This document shows positions 33,629 to 41,408 of a DNA stretch of 64,000 nucleotides, piece after piece (the stretch's first letter is position 1; every line of letters starts with the position of its first letter). The translations under genes were made by a program, and so were the position numbers. This DNA comes from an uncultured Actinomycetes bacterium (lineage in GTDB: Bacteria; Actinomycetota; Acidimicrobiia; Acidimicrobiales; RAAP-2): assembly GCA_903828785.1 (NCBI GenBank), contig CAIKNP010000023.1, positions 1 to 64,000 on the forward strand, in the 5' to 3' direction. The notes below the pieces were generated by a model. The model was not told where the DNA came from, did not search any database, and saw nothing but the letters and a program-made list of their open reading frames with translations.

Positions 33629-35017
33629 ATGAGAGCTAAGAAACTGTGCGTCATTGGCGGGGGCGGCGTACGTAGTCCCTTCGTGGCCCGCACCATCGCT
33701 CGAGCCGCCACTGAACTGAACATCGGCGAGGTGGTGTTTTTCGACATCAATGCCGAAAAACTGGGTCTTTACGGTGTCCTCGCCCAGGAGATTGCCCGAC
33801 GAATTGCCCCCGAACTCGTCTTTTCCCTCTCAACGGACGAGCGGCGTGCTTTAAGCAACTGCGATTACGTCATTACCAGCATTCGAGTTGGTGAGGACGC
33901 CTCACGCGTGGCGGACGAGGCTCTTATCTCGGCTCACGGTCTTTTGGCGCAGGAAACAACGGGCGCCGGAGGTTTCTCCATGGCCATGCGCTCAATTCCC
34001 GCACTGACCCACTACTGCGAACTCGCACGAGAAGTCGCCCACCCCGATCACCTCATACTCAACTTCACGAATCCAGCCGGACTGGTGACCCAGGCCCTGC
34101 TCGACCAGGGATTTCCCGCCGTTGGCATTTGCGATACGCCACTGGGTCTGATGCGCGAACTAGCGCAACTCCTCAGCGTTGAGCGTGATCGTTTTTGGTG
34201 CAATTCATTTGGACTGAACCACTTGTCGTGGTTTAGCGACTTTCGCGTCGACGGAGTGGACGTTAGTGAACTCGTCATTCACCATCCTCGCCTCTTTGAA
34301 GCGACGGAGATGCGCGTCTTCGAACCGGACATTCTGGCGATCGCCGATGGGCACTTGCTCAATGAGTATCTCTACTTCTATTACTACAACAAGCGCGCGG
34401 TCGATCGTTTTGCCACCAGTGCGCCGACGCGCGCGCAGCTCATTAGTGACGTCAATTTCCGCATGTCGGCCGCCCTACGAGAACTCGACGTCAGTACGCA
34501 TTTTGATGAGGCCTTGCGGATCTTTTTTGAGTGGACCAGTATTCGGGTCAACTCCTACTTTCAGAACGAGTCTGGAACCAAGCGGGTCGCGGTAGAAGAG
34601 TTCCCCAGCGCCGACGAGTTCATCCTGGGCCAAGACAGCGGAGGATACGCGGGGGTGGCGGTTGACTTGATTCGCGGATTCACGGGCGTCGGGGTGACCG
34701 ACATGGTCCTCTCAACCCGAAACCAGGGGGCCATCAAGGGGCTGGGTGACGGAGACGTTGTTGAGGTCATGTGTCGCGTGGCCGATGGTCGCATCGAACC
34801 GCACGCCCAAAATGACATTCCCACCTCGATCATGAACCTCATTTCGACCGTCAAGGAGTACGAACGCCTCTCGGTGCGCGCAATCCTTCACCAAGACCGC
34901 AGCGCCGCGGTGAAGGCTTTGACCGTGCATCCGCTGGTCGGTAATTTCGACATTGCGACGACCCTCGTCCGCGAATTGATCGAGCAGAATGCCCCCTCGC
35001 CTGGAGCGTGGACGTGA
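33629..35017 (+). CDS. Glycoside hydrolase family 4 enzyme
   Basis: 462-aa NAD+- and Mn2+-dependent glycosidase of the GH4 family (6-phospho-glucosidase or alpha-galactosidase class). N-terminal Rossmann motif VIGGGGVRSP, NFTNPAG, the metal-site cysteine in GICDTPLG and histidine in GLNHLSW. ATG 33629 follows GAGGAAAAG and is preferred over the start at 33602. Its TGA overlaps the next gene's GTG, so the enzyme and a PfkB kinase form an operon for sugar catabolism. Exact glycoside not predictable by eye. Confidence 0.9.
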   Translation: MRAKKLCVIGGGGVRSPFVARTIARAATELNIGEVVFFDINAEKLGLYGVLAQEIARRIAPELVFSLSTDERRALSNCDYVITSIRVGEDASRVADEALISAHGLLAQETTGAGGFSMAMRSIPALTHYCELAREVAHPDHLILNFTNPAGLVTQALLDQGFPAVGICDTPLGLMRELAQLLSVERDRFWCNSFGLNHLSWFSDFRVDGVDVSELVIHHPRLFEATEMRVFEPDILAIADGHLLNEYLYFYYYNKRAVDRFATSAPTRAQLISDVNFRMSAALRELDVSTHFDEALRIFFEWTSIRVNSYFQNESGTKRVAVEEFPSADEFILGQDSGGYAGVAVDLIRGFTGVGVTDMVLSTRNQGAIKGLGDGDVVEVMCRVADGRIEPHAQNDIPTSIMNLISTVKEYERLSVRAILHQDRSAAVKALTVHPLVGNFDIATTLVRELIEQNAPSPGAWT

Positions 35018-35946
35018 ATCCCTTCGTAGCCGTCTACGGTCACATGCACGTGGACGTTCTCTTCGATATCGACACCATGCCCCCACTGGGCAGCGAGGTG
35101 GTCGCTAACAATCTGGCCGTCGCGATTGGTGGCGGGCCCTGCGTCTACCCCTACCACCTGGCGAAGCTTGGGGTACCCAGTGTGCTGGGTACCGTACTCG
35201 AAGATGACCTTGTCTCGGATATGGCCCGCAACTTACTCAAAGAGTTGGACTATCGCAACATCCGTGAGTTCAGTCTGGGAATAGAGAATCCCGTTGTTAT
35301 CACGAGCGTCTTTACTTCTCCCAGCAGTCGTTCCTTTGTGAGCTACCCCGCCGTACGGCAAAGCCCCTTAGATGCAGAACAGTTACTGAACCTCATTGGC
35401 AACTGCTCAGTCACCATGAATCCGCACGACGCGGAGCTCTCTCAGGAGTTGCGACGAAGGGGGATTCGTCTCATCGCCGATTCCTCCGTAAACCGTGGCC
35501 TGACCATGGACCAGTACGAAGACGTTTTACCAATGGTGGAATTCTTTACACCCAGCGACTTCGAGGCCACCGCCATCTGTGGCGAAGATGATCTCCTGCG
35601 CTGCCTCGACATTCTGGGCGAATCACTCCATCATCCGATTATCACTATGGGTGCGCGGGGCCTCTTAGTGAAGAGCGAAGGGCGTTACCTCCACTTACCC
35701 GCAATCCCTGGTCTGCAATGCGTCGATACCACCGGAGCCGGCGACAACTTTGTGGCGGGCTTGATGTACGGCATGTATCGAGACTTCGATCTTCTACGCA
35801 CCCTCATGCACGCCAACGTCTTTGGCGGCCTCTCCACCGAGGTGTACGGCTGTTACCGCAGAGACTTCAGCGCCGAACTCGTCAGCGAGACTCTCGCTCG
35901 CCATCTCGAGCCTCGCGAGGTGACCAGCGTCAGCGACATTCACTGA
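35014..35946 (+). CDS. PfkB-family carbohydrate kinase (GH4 operon)
   Basis: 310-aa ribokinase-fold kinase. VAVYGHMHVD at the N-terminus, GGGPCVYPYHLAKLG in the substrate region and catalytic DTTGAGDNFVAGLMYG. GTG start within the GH4 stop (GTGA). Together with GH4 it probably phosphorylates the sugar released by the glycosidase. Start could also be the GTG two codons upstream (35008). Confidence 0.85.
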   Translation: MNPFVAVYGHMHVDVLFDIDTMPPLGSEVVANNLAVAIGGGPCVYPYHLAKLGVPSVLGTVLEDDLVSDMARNLLKELDYRNIREFSLGIENPVVITSVFTSPSSRSFVSYPAVRQSPLDAEQLLNLIGNCSVTMNPHDAELSQELRRRGIRLIADSSVNRGLTMDQYEDVLPMVEFFTPSDFEATAICGEDDLLRCLDILGESLHHPIITMGARGLLVKSEGRYLHLPAIPGLQCVDTTGAGDNFVAGLMYGMYRDFDLLRTLMHANVFGGLSTEVYGCYRRDFSAELVSETLARHLEPREVTSVSDIH

Positions 35947-36007
35947 GGCGGACACCATTACGGAAGTAGTCTTACGGGCGAGTCTTGCCCATACCGAAGG
36001 AGAAATG

Positions 36008-36283
36008 ATGCACGGAATTATTCGTTCCTACAAATACGAACGAGAGAACGGCCCCGAAATCGCGAGCCAGGCGAATGGAGCATTCAAGGAAATCTTGATG
36101 GCGCACGATGGTTTTATCGATTTTCACTTCATCGACTCCGGTGACGGCGAAGGCGCGGCAGTCTGCTTCTTCGAAAGCAAAGAAGCAGCCGAGGCCTCGA
36201 CCTTCTTGGCCGGTGGCTACATTCACGACCACCTCGCGGCACTGATGCCCAACATGCCCCACATCATTGAGGGCTCGCTCTAG
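36008..36283 (+). CDS. ABM-like dimeric alpha/beta-barrel protein
   Basis: 91 aa resembling the antibiotic-biosynthesis-monooxygenase ferredoxin-like fold: GIIRSYKY first strand, a helix with EIASQANGAFKEIL, FIDFHFIDSGDGEGAAVCFFESKEAAEAS. The second of two adjacent ATGs is chosen because AAGGAG then has normal spacing. Lies 60 bp after the kinase, so perhaps in the same operon. Function unknown. Confidence 0.65.
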   Translation: MHGIIRSYKYERENGPEIASQANGAFKEILMAHDGFIDFHFIDSGDGEGAAVCFFESKEAAEASTFLAGGYIHDHLAALMPNMPHIIEGSL

Positions 36284-36777
36284 TCGCTGCGATCAGGCAG
36301 TGTGGGCGACGTGCCGAGGGTACTGAGCGCGGTCCCCGACAGGCGGTACGTCGTCCACTCGCTCAGCGCCTCAGCTCCCAGGGTCTCGTAGAAATCAATC
36401 GCCGATTGGTTCCAGTCGAGCACGTTCCACTGAAAACGTGGGTAGCCGCGGTCGACGCACAAAGCGGCGAGGTGACGCAAGAGTGCTGTCGCGCAGCCTC
36501 GATTGCGAAATGCGGGACGGATGAAGAGGTCTTCAAGATGTATTCCCTGTTCGCCCGTCCAGGTTGAGAAATGCAGAAACCAAAGGGCGAATCCAGCGAT
36601 CGTCCCGTCCACTTCCACGAGTTCACAAAACACTTGTGGATGAGGACCCAAGAGAGCACGACGGAGCTGATCGACAGTCGCTCGCACCTGATCGAGCGAC
36701 TGTTCGTACGACGCGAGTTCGCGAATGAGTGACGACACTTCATCGAGATCGGCTTCTTCTACGGGGCGAATATGCAC
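36280..36777 (-). CDS. GNAT-family N-acetyltransferase (SSAT-like)
   Basis: 165 aa. Acetyl-CoA site in LEDLFIRPAFRNRGCATALLR (R-x-R-G-x-A form) near residues 81-101, and the following WNVLDWNQSAIDFYETLGA typical of the diamine/polyamine-acetyltransferase (SSAT-like) branch. The last 25 residues are a poorly conserved tail. Starts on GTG with TAGCGT 6 nt upstream. The 3' end overlaps the ABM-like gene by 4 bp. Confidence 0.82.
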   Translation of the reverse strand: MHIRPVEEADLDEVSSLIRELASYEQSLDQVRATVDQLRRALLGPHPQVFCELVEVDGTIAGFALWFLHFSTWTGEQGIHLEDLFIRPAFRNRGCATALLRHLAALCVDRGYPRFQWNVLDWNQSAIDFYETLGAEALSEWTTYRLSGTALSTLGTSPTLPDRSD

Positions 36778-36783
36778 GACCCC

Positions 36784-36789
36784 ACGCTA
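36784..36789 (-). promoter_or_regulatory. -10-like TAGCGT, leaderless spacing to 36777
   Basis: Minus-strand TAGCGT, then GGGGTC, then the GTG start codon of the acetyltransferase. Confidence 0.4.
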
Positions 36790-36804
36790 GTGATCGACCT
36801 TGGC

Positions 36805-36810
36805 TAACGT
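36805..36810 (+). promoter_or_regulatory. -10-like TAACGT, leaderless spacing to 36817
   Basis: TAACGT ends 6 nt before the GTG of the aquaporin gene; divergent from the acetyltransferase with only 39 bp between starts. Confidence 0.4.
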
Positions 36811-36816
36811 GAAGCG

Positions 36817-37494
36817 GTGCGTCTCCTGCGAGAAGTCTTGGCTGAATTCATCGGAACCCTCCTGCTCGGGGTCGTTGTCGTGGGGGCCGGGATTGCGGGA
36901 GGTCGCCTCACTGGTTCCGTGCCGGCCGTCGCTCTTCTAGTGAGCGCCGCCGTCAGCGCCGCGGGCATCTATTTCCTCATCAATCTCTTCGCCCCCGTCT
37001 CTGGTGCTCACTTCAACCCACTGGTTTCCTTCGCCGATGTCGCCTTGGGGCACAACAGCTGGCGTCGCGCGTTCGCCTACTTACCCGCTCAAGTCGCGGG
37101 GTGCTCTTCGGGGGCGCTCCTGGCCAACTTTCTCTTCGGCCTGCCCATCTTTGAAATTTCGAGACAGAGCCGCGCCAGCGGGCCCCACTTCTTTTCAGAA
37201 GTTCTGGCCACCGCGGTCTTACTCGTCGTGGTCTTTGGTCTGCTTCGAAACGGCAATCATTCACGAATTGCGGCAACCGTATCGGCCTACATTTTTGCCA
37301 CAATTTGGTTCTCGAGTTCGACCTGCTTTGCGAACCCCGCTATCGACATTGCCCGCATGCTCTCGAATTCGCCCACGGGGATTGCCCCCTCGTCGGTCCC
37401 TTCCTTCGTGGCGGCTCAGATTATCGGCGCCGTCATGGCCATCGGGGCCGTTCGCTATTTTTTTCCCCTTGACGACCCCAACATCACGAAGTAG
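36817..37494 (+). CDS. MIP/aquaporin-family channel
   Basis: 225 aa, about six membrane helices. The two half-helix signatures are SGAHFNPLVS (NPL instead of NPA) and CFANPAIDIARML (NPA kept). The second form, NPA followed by a small hydrophobic and I-AR, is typical of a bacterial MIP branch often found near arsenic genes; no arsenic genes are seen here. Substrate may be water, glycerol or metalloid acids. Confidence 0.85.
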   Translation: MRLLREVLAEFIGTLLLGVVVVGAGIAGGRLTGSVPAVALLVSAAVSAAGIYFLINLFAPVSGAHFNPLVSFADVALGHNSWRRAFAYLPAQVAGCSSGALLANFLFGLPIFEISRQSRASGPHFFSEVLATAVLLVVVFGLLRNGNHSRIAATVSAYIFATIWFSSSTCFANPAIDIARMLSNSPTGIAPSSVPSFVAAQIIGAVMAIGAVRYFFPLDDPNITK

Positions 37495-37497
37495 TCC

Positions 37498-38358
37498 TCA
37501 GCCCGGTTCAGCCCCCGTGGCAATGGGGCGCGCGCGGTCGTTACTGTACTGCGACCACGAGCCGGGGAAGAGTCTCCCCACCCCCAGTCCCACCCACTCC
37601 ATCGTCAAGAGATTGTGGCAGGCGGTTACCCCACTGCCGCAGTACGAAATGACGGGCGTCCCCGGCTCCACGCCGGGCTCCGTAAAGGCAGAACGCACCT
37701 GCGCCGGATCGAGCAAGAATCCATTGGCGTCGAGGTTGGCTCGACAAGGAATACTCTGGGCGCCCGGGATATGACCAAAACGCGGATCAACGGGGTCGGG
37801 GGCTCCCTCGTAACGATCGCGGTTTCGTGCATCGATAACAACACCGGCAAAGTCAACGACCTCATCGATTTCGGCAAGGGAGGATTGGGGCCAGGGCCGC
37901 ACGCTGAAAGTGCCCGGCGCGCGAGGTGGAGCGCTGCCGACCTCGAGGGGACCGTCGTAGGCGTTCACTACCCCGTCGAGCAAGGCGGCCGCTCGACCGA
38001 TGCTGCGCAACATCCACACCAGTCGCGCCGCAATAACACCTCCCGCGTCGTCGTAGGCCACGACGACGCTGTCGTCAGAAATACCGTGTCGCGCCATGCC
38101 GTCGGCAAAAATCTCGGGGGCGGGTAGCGGGTGTCGACCGTGCTCGGGTGAACCAGGAGCGGCGAGCCAGTCATCCAGGTCGATGAAAATCGCCCCAGGC
38201 AGGTGCCCCGCCTGATAAGCCTCGAGGCCAGAACGTCCGTCGAGATACCAGCGACTGTCAACCAATACAACGTGGTCACGGTTTTGGTCCAGCCAGGCTC
38301 GATCAATAATTGGGCTCCGAAGTTCCACGTCCTTTATGGTAGGTCGAGGAAAAGACAT
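37498..38358 (-). CDS. Sulfurtransferase, tandem rhodanese (thiosulfate/3-mercaptopyruvate type)
   Basis: 286 aa with two rhodanese domains: an inactive N-terminal one (LVDSRWYL, YQAGHLPGAIFIDLDDWL) and a C-terminal one (VIDARNRDRYEG, GHIPGAQSIPC) bearing the catalytic Cys in YCGSGVTAC. The GSGVTA loop favours 3-mercaptopyruvate sulfurtransferase, while the preceding family motifs do not exclude thiosulfate. ATG 38358 begins the conserved region; an upstream start at 38424 would add a non-conserved extension. Confidence 0.87.
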   Translation of the reverse strand: MSFPRPTIKDVELRSPIIDRAWLDQNRDHVVLVDSRWYLDGRSGLEAYQAGHLPGAIFIDLDDWLAAPGSPEHGRHPLPAPEIFADGMARHGISDDSVVVAYDDAGGVIAARLVWMLRSIGRAAALLDGVVNAYDGPLEVGSAPPRAPGTFSVRPWPQSSLAEIDEVVDFAGVVIDARNRDRYEGAPDPVDPRFGHIPGAQSIPCRANLDANGFLLDPAQVRSAFTEPGVEPGTPVISYCGSGVTACHNLLTMEWVGLGVGRLFPGSWSQYSNDRARPIATGAEPG

Positions 38359-38719
38359 ACTCCAACCACCGTCGTGACGAATGAGTCTGGCGAAAGTTGC
38401 CACCGGTACTGCGTGCAGCACCATCGAGGGCGGTCGACTCGGCTCTCGTCCCTACCGCCGCCCCTGCGAAGAGAAAATCTCGACGAGCACTCTGTTAACG
38501 GGCTCGGGCGAATCGGTGCACCTACTCCTCGGAGCCATGCGTCACCCCGGTGCGGGCGGGTCCACCCATCATTTCGTAGCTCCCACGGCCTCTCTCAATC
38601 GCTGACTGGCGAGCCCTCGAGAGTGTCGTAACGGGCTCGTCGTTGCTACGCCACCGGTCGATGGCAATGGTGGCGGGGACAGCATTACGTTTCCACCTTG
38701 CGCTGTAGAATCAAAAGCG
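38359..38719. other. Intergenic region, no gene recognised
   Basis: 361 bp between the divergent sulfurtransferase and permease genes. Small open frames exist on both strands, but none has both a ribosome site and a protein-like composition. A TAGAAT hexamer at 38706-38711, 8 nt before the permease ATG, is the only clear signal. Confidence 0.5.
38706..38711 (+). promoter_or_regulatory. -10-like TAGAAT for the permease gene
   Basis: Consensus-like hexamer ending 8 nt before ATG 38720, giving a 0-2 nt leader. Confidence 0.45.
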
Positions 38720-40198
38720 ATGCGTACCATTTTGGCGTCCTTGTCGACGCCACTCTTTCTCCACGGCGTACTTGCCTCACTGCGCTCAGCGGTCGCCATG
38801 TTCTACGAAACCTTCTGGCCCCTCATTCTGGGATTTGGGCTCGCCGGAGTAATCCAATCCTTCGTCAGTCGAGCGGCCATGGAACGCTCACTCGGTACCC
38901 ACCGGCCACGGGCTATCGCCCGAGCGGCCTTCTACGGTGCCATCTCTTCGTCGTGCTCCTACGCCGCCTCGGCCATGACCCGATCGCTTTTCGCCAAGGG
39001 GGCTGACTTCACGTCAGCGCTCGTCTTCTTGGTGGCCTCCACCAATTTGGTTTTCGAACTCGGGGTAGTACTGACTGTATTGATGGGCTGGCAGTTCGCC
39101 ATGGCCGAGTATCTTGGCGGCTGCATCATGATTGTGCTCTTAGCCCTACTGAGCGTGTGGTGGTTTGGCGCCCGAGACCTACGAGAGGCTCGTAGCCGGG
39201 CCGAGACCTTTGAGGGTTCGACTCCCGCGACCAGCGATCATGAAGCCTTCGCCGAACAATCATGGTCACGCAAGATTCGCTCCAAGGGAGCCTGGGCCGA
39301 CGCCGCGGCGTACACGCTCGCCGATCTCACCATGCTTCGACGCGAGTTACTCATTGGATACCTTGTTGCGGGCGCTTTAGCCACAGAAGTTCCGCCCTCC
39401 TTTTGGAACATACTTTTCGTGCACGGGCACGGCGCCGCGACCGGCCTTGAAAACGTCCTGGTCGGACCCCTCATTGCCATCGCGAGTTTCGTCTGTTCCA
39501 TCGGGAATGTTCCGCTTGCGGCCGCCCTCTGGCACGGGGGAATTTCGTTTGGCGGAGTCATCTCCTTCCTCTTTTCAGATCTCATTACCCTGCCGCTGCT
39601 CTTGATTTACCAGCGCTACTACGGTCGCCGGGTCACGCTGAAAATTCTCGGACTGTTCTGGTTGGTCATGTCCTTCGGCGGCATCGTGACCGAAGGCATC
39701 TTTCGACTCGCCGGGATACTCCCCACCAAGCGTCCCGTCGCTATTGTTCCGAACCACTGGCGCGTGGACCTCACCTTTTTTCTCAACTTGCTCGCCCTTG
39801 TTCTCTTCCTCCTCATGCTTTGGCTGGCCCAGCACCGACTGGCTTGGGGCGGTGGACGGCGAACAGCGACGGATCCGGTATGCGGCATGGAGGTAGATCT
39901 CTCCCACGTCGCGGCGTCCACCATCTGGCGAGACCAGAGCATTGTCTTCTGTTCGGAACGCTGTCGTCTTCGTTTCGTGGACGCACCCGAGCGATTCGCC
40001 CCTTCGAACACCAAGGAGGAAACGATGGATATCGAAGCTCACTCCGCGACGATCGCCATCGATCCCATTTGTGGCATGTCGGTTGACCCGGACCACGCGG
40101 CCGGCCAGGAGACTTTCGATAACGTGATGTACTACTTCTGTAGCGAGGGCTGCGCTCGGCGCTTCGCGGCGGAGCCCGGGGCGTTCACCAGCTCCTGA
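38720..40198 (+). CDS. YraQ/ArsP-type permease fused to two YHS domains
   Basis: 492 aa. The membrane part (about 1-380) has the duplicated permease pattern of the DUF318 (YraQ/ArsP-like) family: WPLILGFGLAGVIQSFV, SSSCSYAASAMTRSLF and VFLVASTNLVFELG in the first half, and VGPLIAIASFVCSIGNVPLAAALW in the second. It is followed by two YHS metal-binding domains: DPVCGMEVD with FCSERCRLRF (about 385-430) and DPICGMSVD with FCSEGCARRF (about 447-490). YHS domains are linked to copper and other metals, so metal or metalloid efflux is inferred. An internal AAGGAGG with ATG at 40025 lies between the two YHS domains (see separate entry). Confidence 0.85.
   Translation: MRTILASLSTPLFLHGVLASLRSAVAMFYETFWPLILGFGLAGVIQSFVSRAAMERSLGTHRPRAIARAAFYGAISSSCSYAASAMTRSLFAKGADFTSALVFLVASTNLVFELGVVLTVLMGWQFAMAEYLGGCIMIVLLALLSVWWFGARDLREARSRAETFEGSTPATSDHEAFAEQSWSRKIRSKGAWADAAAYTLADLTMLRRELLIGYLVAGALATEVPPSFWNILFVHGHGAATGLENVLVGPLIAIASFVCSIGNVPLAAALWHGGISFGGVISFLFSDLITLPLLLIYQRYYGRRVTLKILGLFWLVMSFGGIVTEGIFRLAGILPTKRPVAIVPNHWRVDLTFFLNLLALVLFLLMLWLAQHRLAWGGGRRTATDPVCGMEVDLSHVAASTIWRDQSIVFCSERCRLRFVDAPERFAPSNTKEETMDIEAHSATIAIDPICGMSVDPDHAAGQETFDNVMYYFCSEGCARRFAAEPGAFTSS
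40025..40198 (+). CDS. Possible internal start: free 57-aa YHS-domain protein
   Basis: Within the permease frame, AAGGAGG (40013-40019) sits 5 nt before an in-frame ATG (40025), the best Shine-Dalgarno in this region. Initiation there would give a 57-aa soluble YHS protein MDIEAHSATIAIDPICGM onward with both CGM and FCSEGC cysteine motifs. Either the locus makes both a fusion and a free metal carrier, or a former stand-alone YHS gene was fused by loss of a stop. Inference from sequence only. Confidence 0.4.
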   Translation: MDIEAHSATIAIDPICGMSVDPDHAAGQETFDNVMYYFCSEGCARRFAAEPGAFTSS

Positions 40199-40231
40199 GC
40201 TGCCCCAAGGCAAGCTCTTGCGTCGTGACCG

Positions 40232-41035
40232 CTAATTACTGGCCTCGCCGTAGTTAAACGTCGTAACGCAGCCACCGTCGACGGTGACAATTGAACCCGT
40301 CATGAAGGAAGCAGCGTCGGACGCTAAGAACAAGGCCACCTCGCCCACTTCAGTCGGCTGACCTTGTCGTCCCAGCGGCTGCATTCCCGCGGCCTTTTCA
40401 CGAATGGCAGTCGCCGCAGCGAAGGCGTCGGGCGATAGTTGCGACGCCCGCCGCCCTAGCCCAGTGTCGATATACCCCGGGCAGATGGCGTTCACCCGAA
40501 TACTATCTGGACCATAGTCCACGGCCATTTGACGGGTCAGGTTAATGATTGCGGCCTTCGAGGCGCAGTAGGCGGCGGCGTTGGGCGCCGCGATCAAACC
40601 GTAGGTGGAGGCGGTGTTGACGATGCGTCCGTCGCCCTGCGCCAGGAAGTGCGGAATGGCGTACTTGGAACAGAGGAAGGTGCCGCGTAGGTTCACGTTG
40701 ATTACTCGGTCGAAGTCGTCGGGCTCAATTTCGTGGAGTCGGAGCTTTCCCCCTCCAATGCCCGCATTGTTCGCGAGAATGTCGAGCCCGCCAAATCGCG
40801 TCACGGAGGCAGAAATAAGGTTCTCCACTTGCTCCACGTCGGAAACATCGGCGGCGACAAAATAGGCGGTCCCCCCGCTCTCGCTGATCTCACGGACGGT
40901 GCGTTCGCCATCGTCGCTCAGTACATCAGACACGACCACTTTCGCCCCCGCTGCAGCGAAGGCCATCGCAATCGCTCGCCCAATGCCGTTACCCGCTCCG
41001 GTAACAATCGCCGTCTTGCCATCAATCCTGTTCAT
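40232..41035 (-). CDS. Short-chain dehydrogenase/reductase
   Basis: 267-aa classical SDR. NAD(P) motif TGAGNGIGRAIA (about 12-23), Asp after the second strand (SDVLSDDG) favouring NAD, NNAGIGGG, catalytic Tyr-Lys in YCASK, and the C-terminal SFMTGSIVTVDGG. AGGGGGAG precedes the ATG. Substrate unknown. Confidence 0.88.
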   Translation of the reverse strand: MNRIDGKTAIVTGAGNGIGRAIAMAFAAAGAKVVVSDVLSDDGERTVREISESGGTAYFVAADVSDVEQVENLISASVTRFGGLDILANNAGIGGGKLRLHEIEPDDFDRVINVNLRGTFLCSKYAIPHFLAQGDGRIVNTASTYGLIAAPNAAAYCASKAAIINLTRQMAVDYGPDSIRVNAICPGYIDTGLGRRASQLSPDAFAAATAIREKAAGMQPLGRQGQPTEVGEVALFLASDAASFMTGSIVTVDGGCVTTFNYGEASN

Positions 41036-41261
41036 TGACTCCCCCTCTTCGTTCTTTCATTCTGCCACCACAACCCATGCGCACTCAGCACTGGCGTCAG
41101 CGGTACGAATTGCCATCGCTGCCTCTCGTACCTCGACGAGGATGACCGACGAGAGTCGGCGATGGGCTCCCGCGAAAGAACTCTGGGGCCGCACGATTGC
41201 CCCATGCGAAGGACGGGAGGATCCCCCGCCAGGCTCCGCCGGCCACCACCAATCTGATCGG

Positions 41262-41334
41262 TGCCCCCGGCAAGATTCGAACTTGCACCTCAGGCCTTAG
41301 GACGGCCGCGCGTTATCCATTTCGCTACGGGGGC
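41262..41334 (-). tRNA. tRNA-Arg (CCU)
   Basis: 73-nt cloverleaf on the minus strand: acceptor stem GCCCCCG/CGGGGGC, discriminator A, anticodon loop GTCCTAA with anticodon CCT, T arm with AGTTCGAAT. The first pair of the anticodon stem is a C-T mismatch. CCA is not encoded. Confidence 0.92.
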
Positions 41335-41408
41335 GAGTAACTAATGCTAGGGCAGAGTACTCGGCGGGTGGGCGTGGGCCGGGTCAGAAGGTTGACGCCT
41401 CGCCCTCT

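Noticed and set aside
33447-33632. 61-aa plus-strand frame before the GH4 gene
   Set aside because: It ends at the GH4 start and has random-looking composition; more likely leader DNA.
38381-38605. Small plus-strand frame (74 aa) in the sulfurtransferase-permease gap
   Set aside because: No ribosome site, mixed composition and no recognisable motif.
41262-41334. tRNA-Arg as an integration (att) site
   Set aside because: No integrase, direct repeat of the tRNA 3' end or foreign genes were seen nearby.
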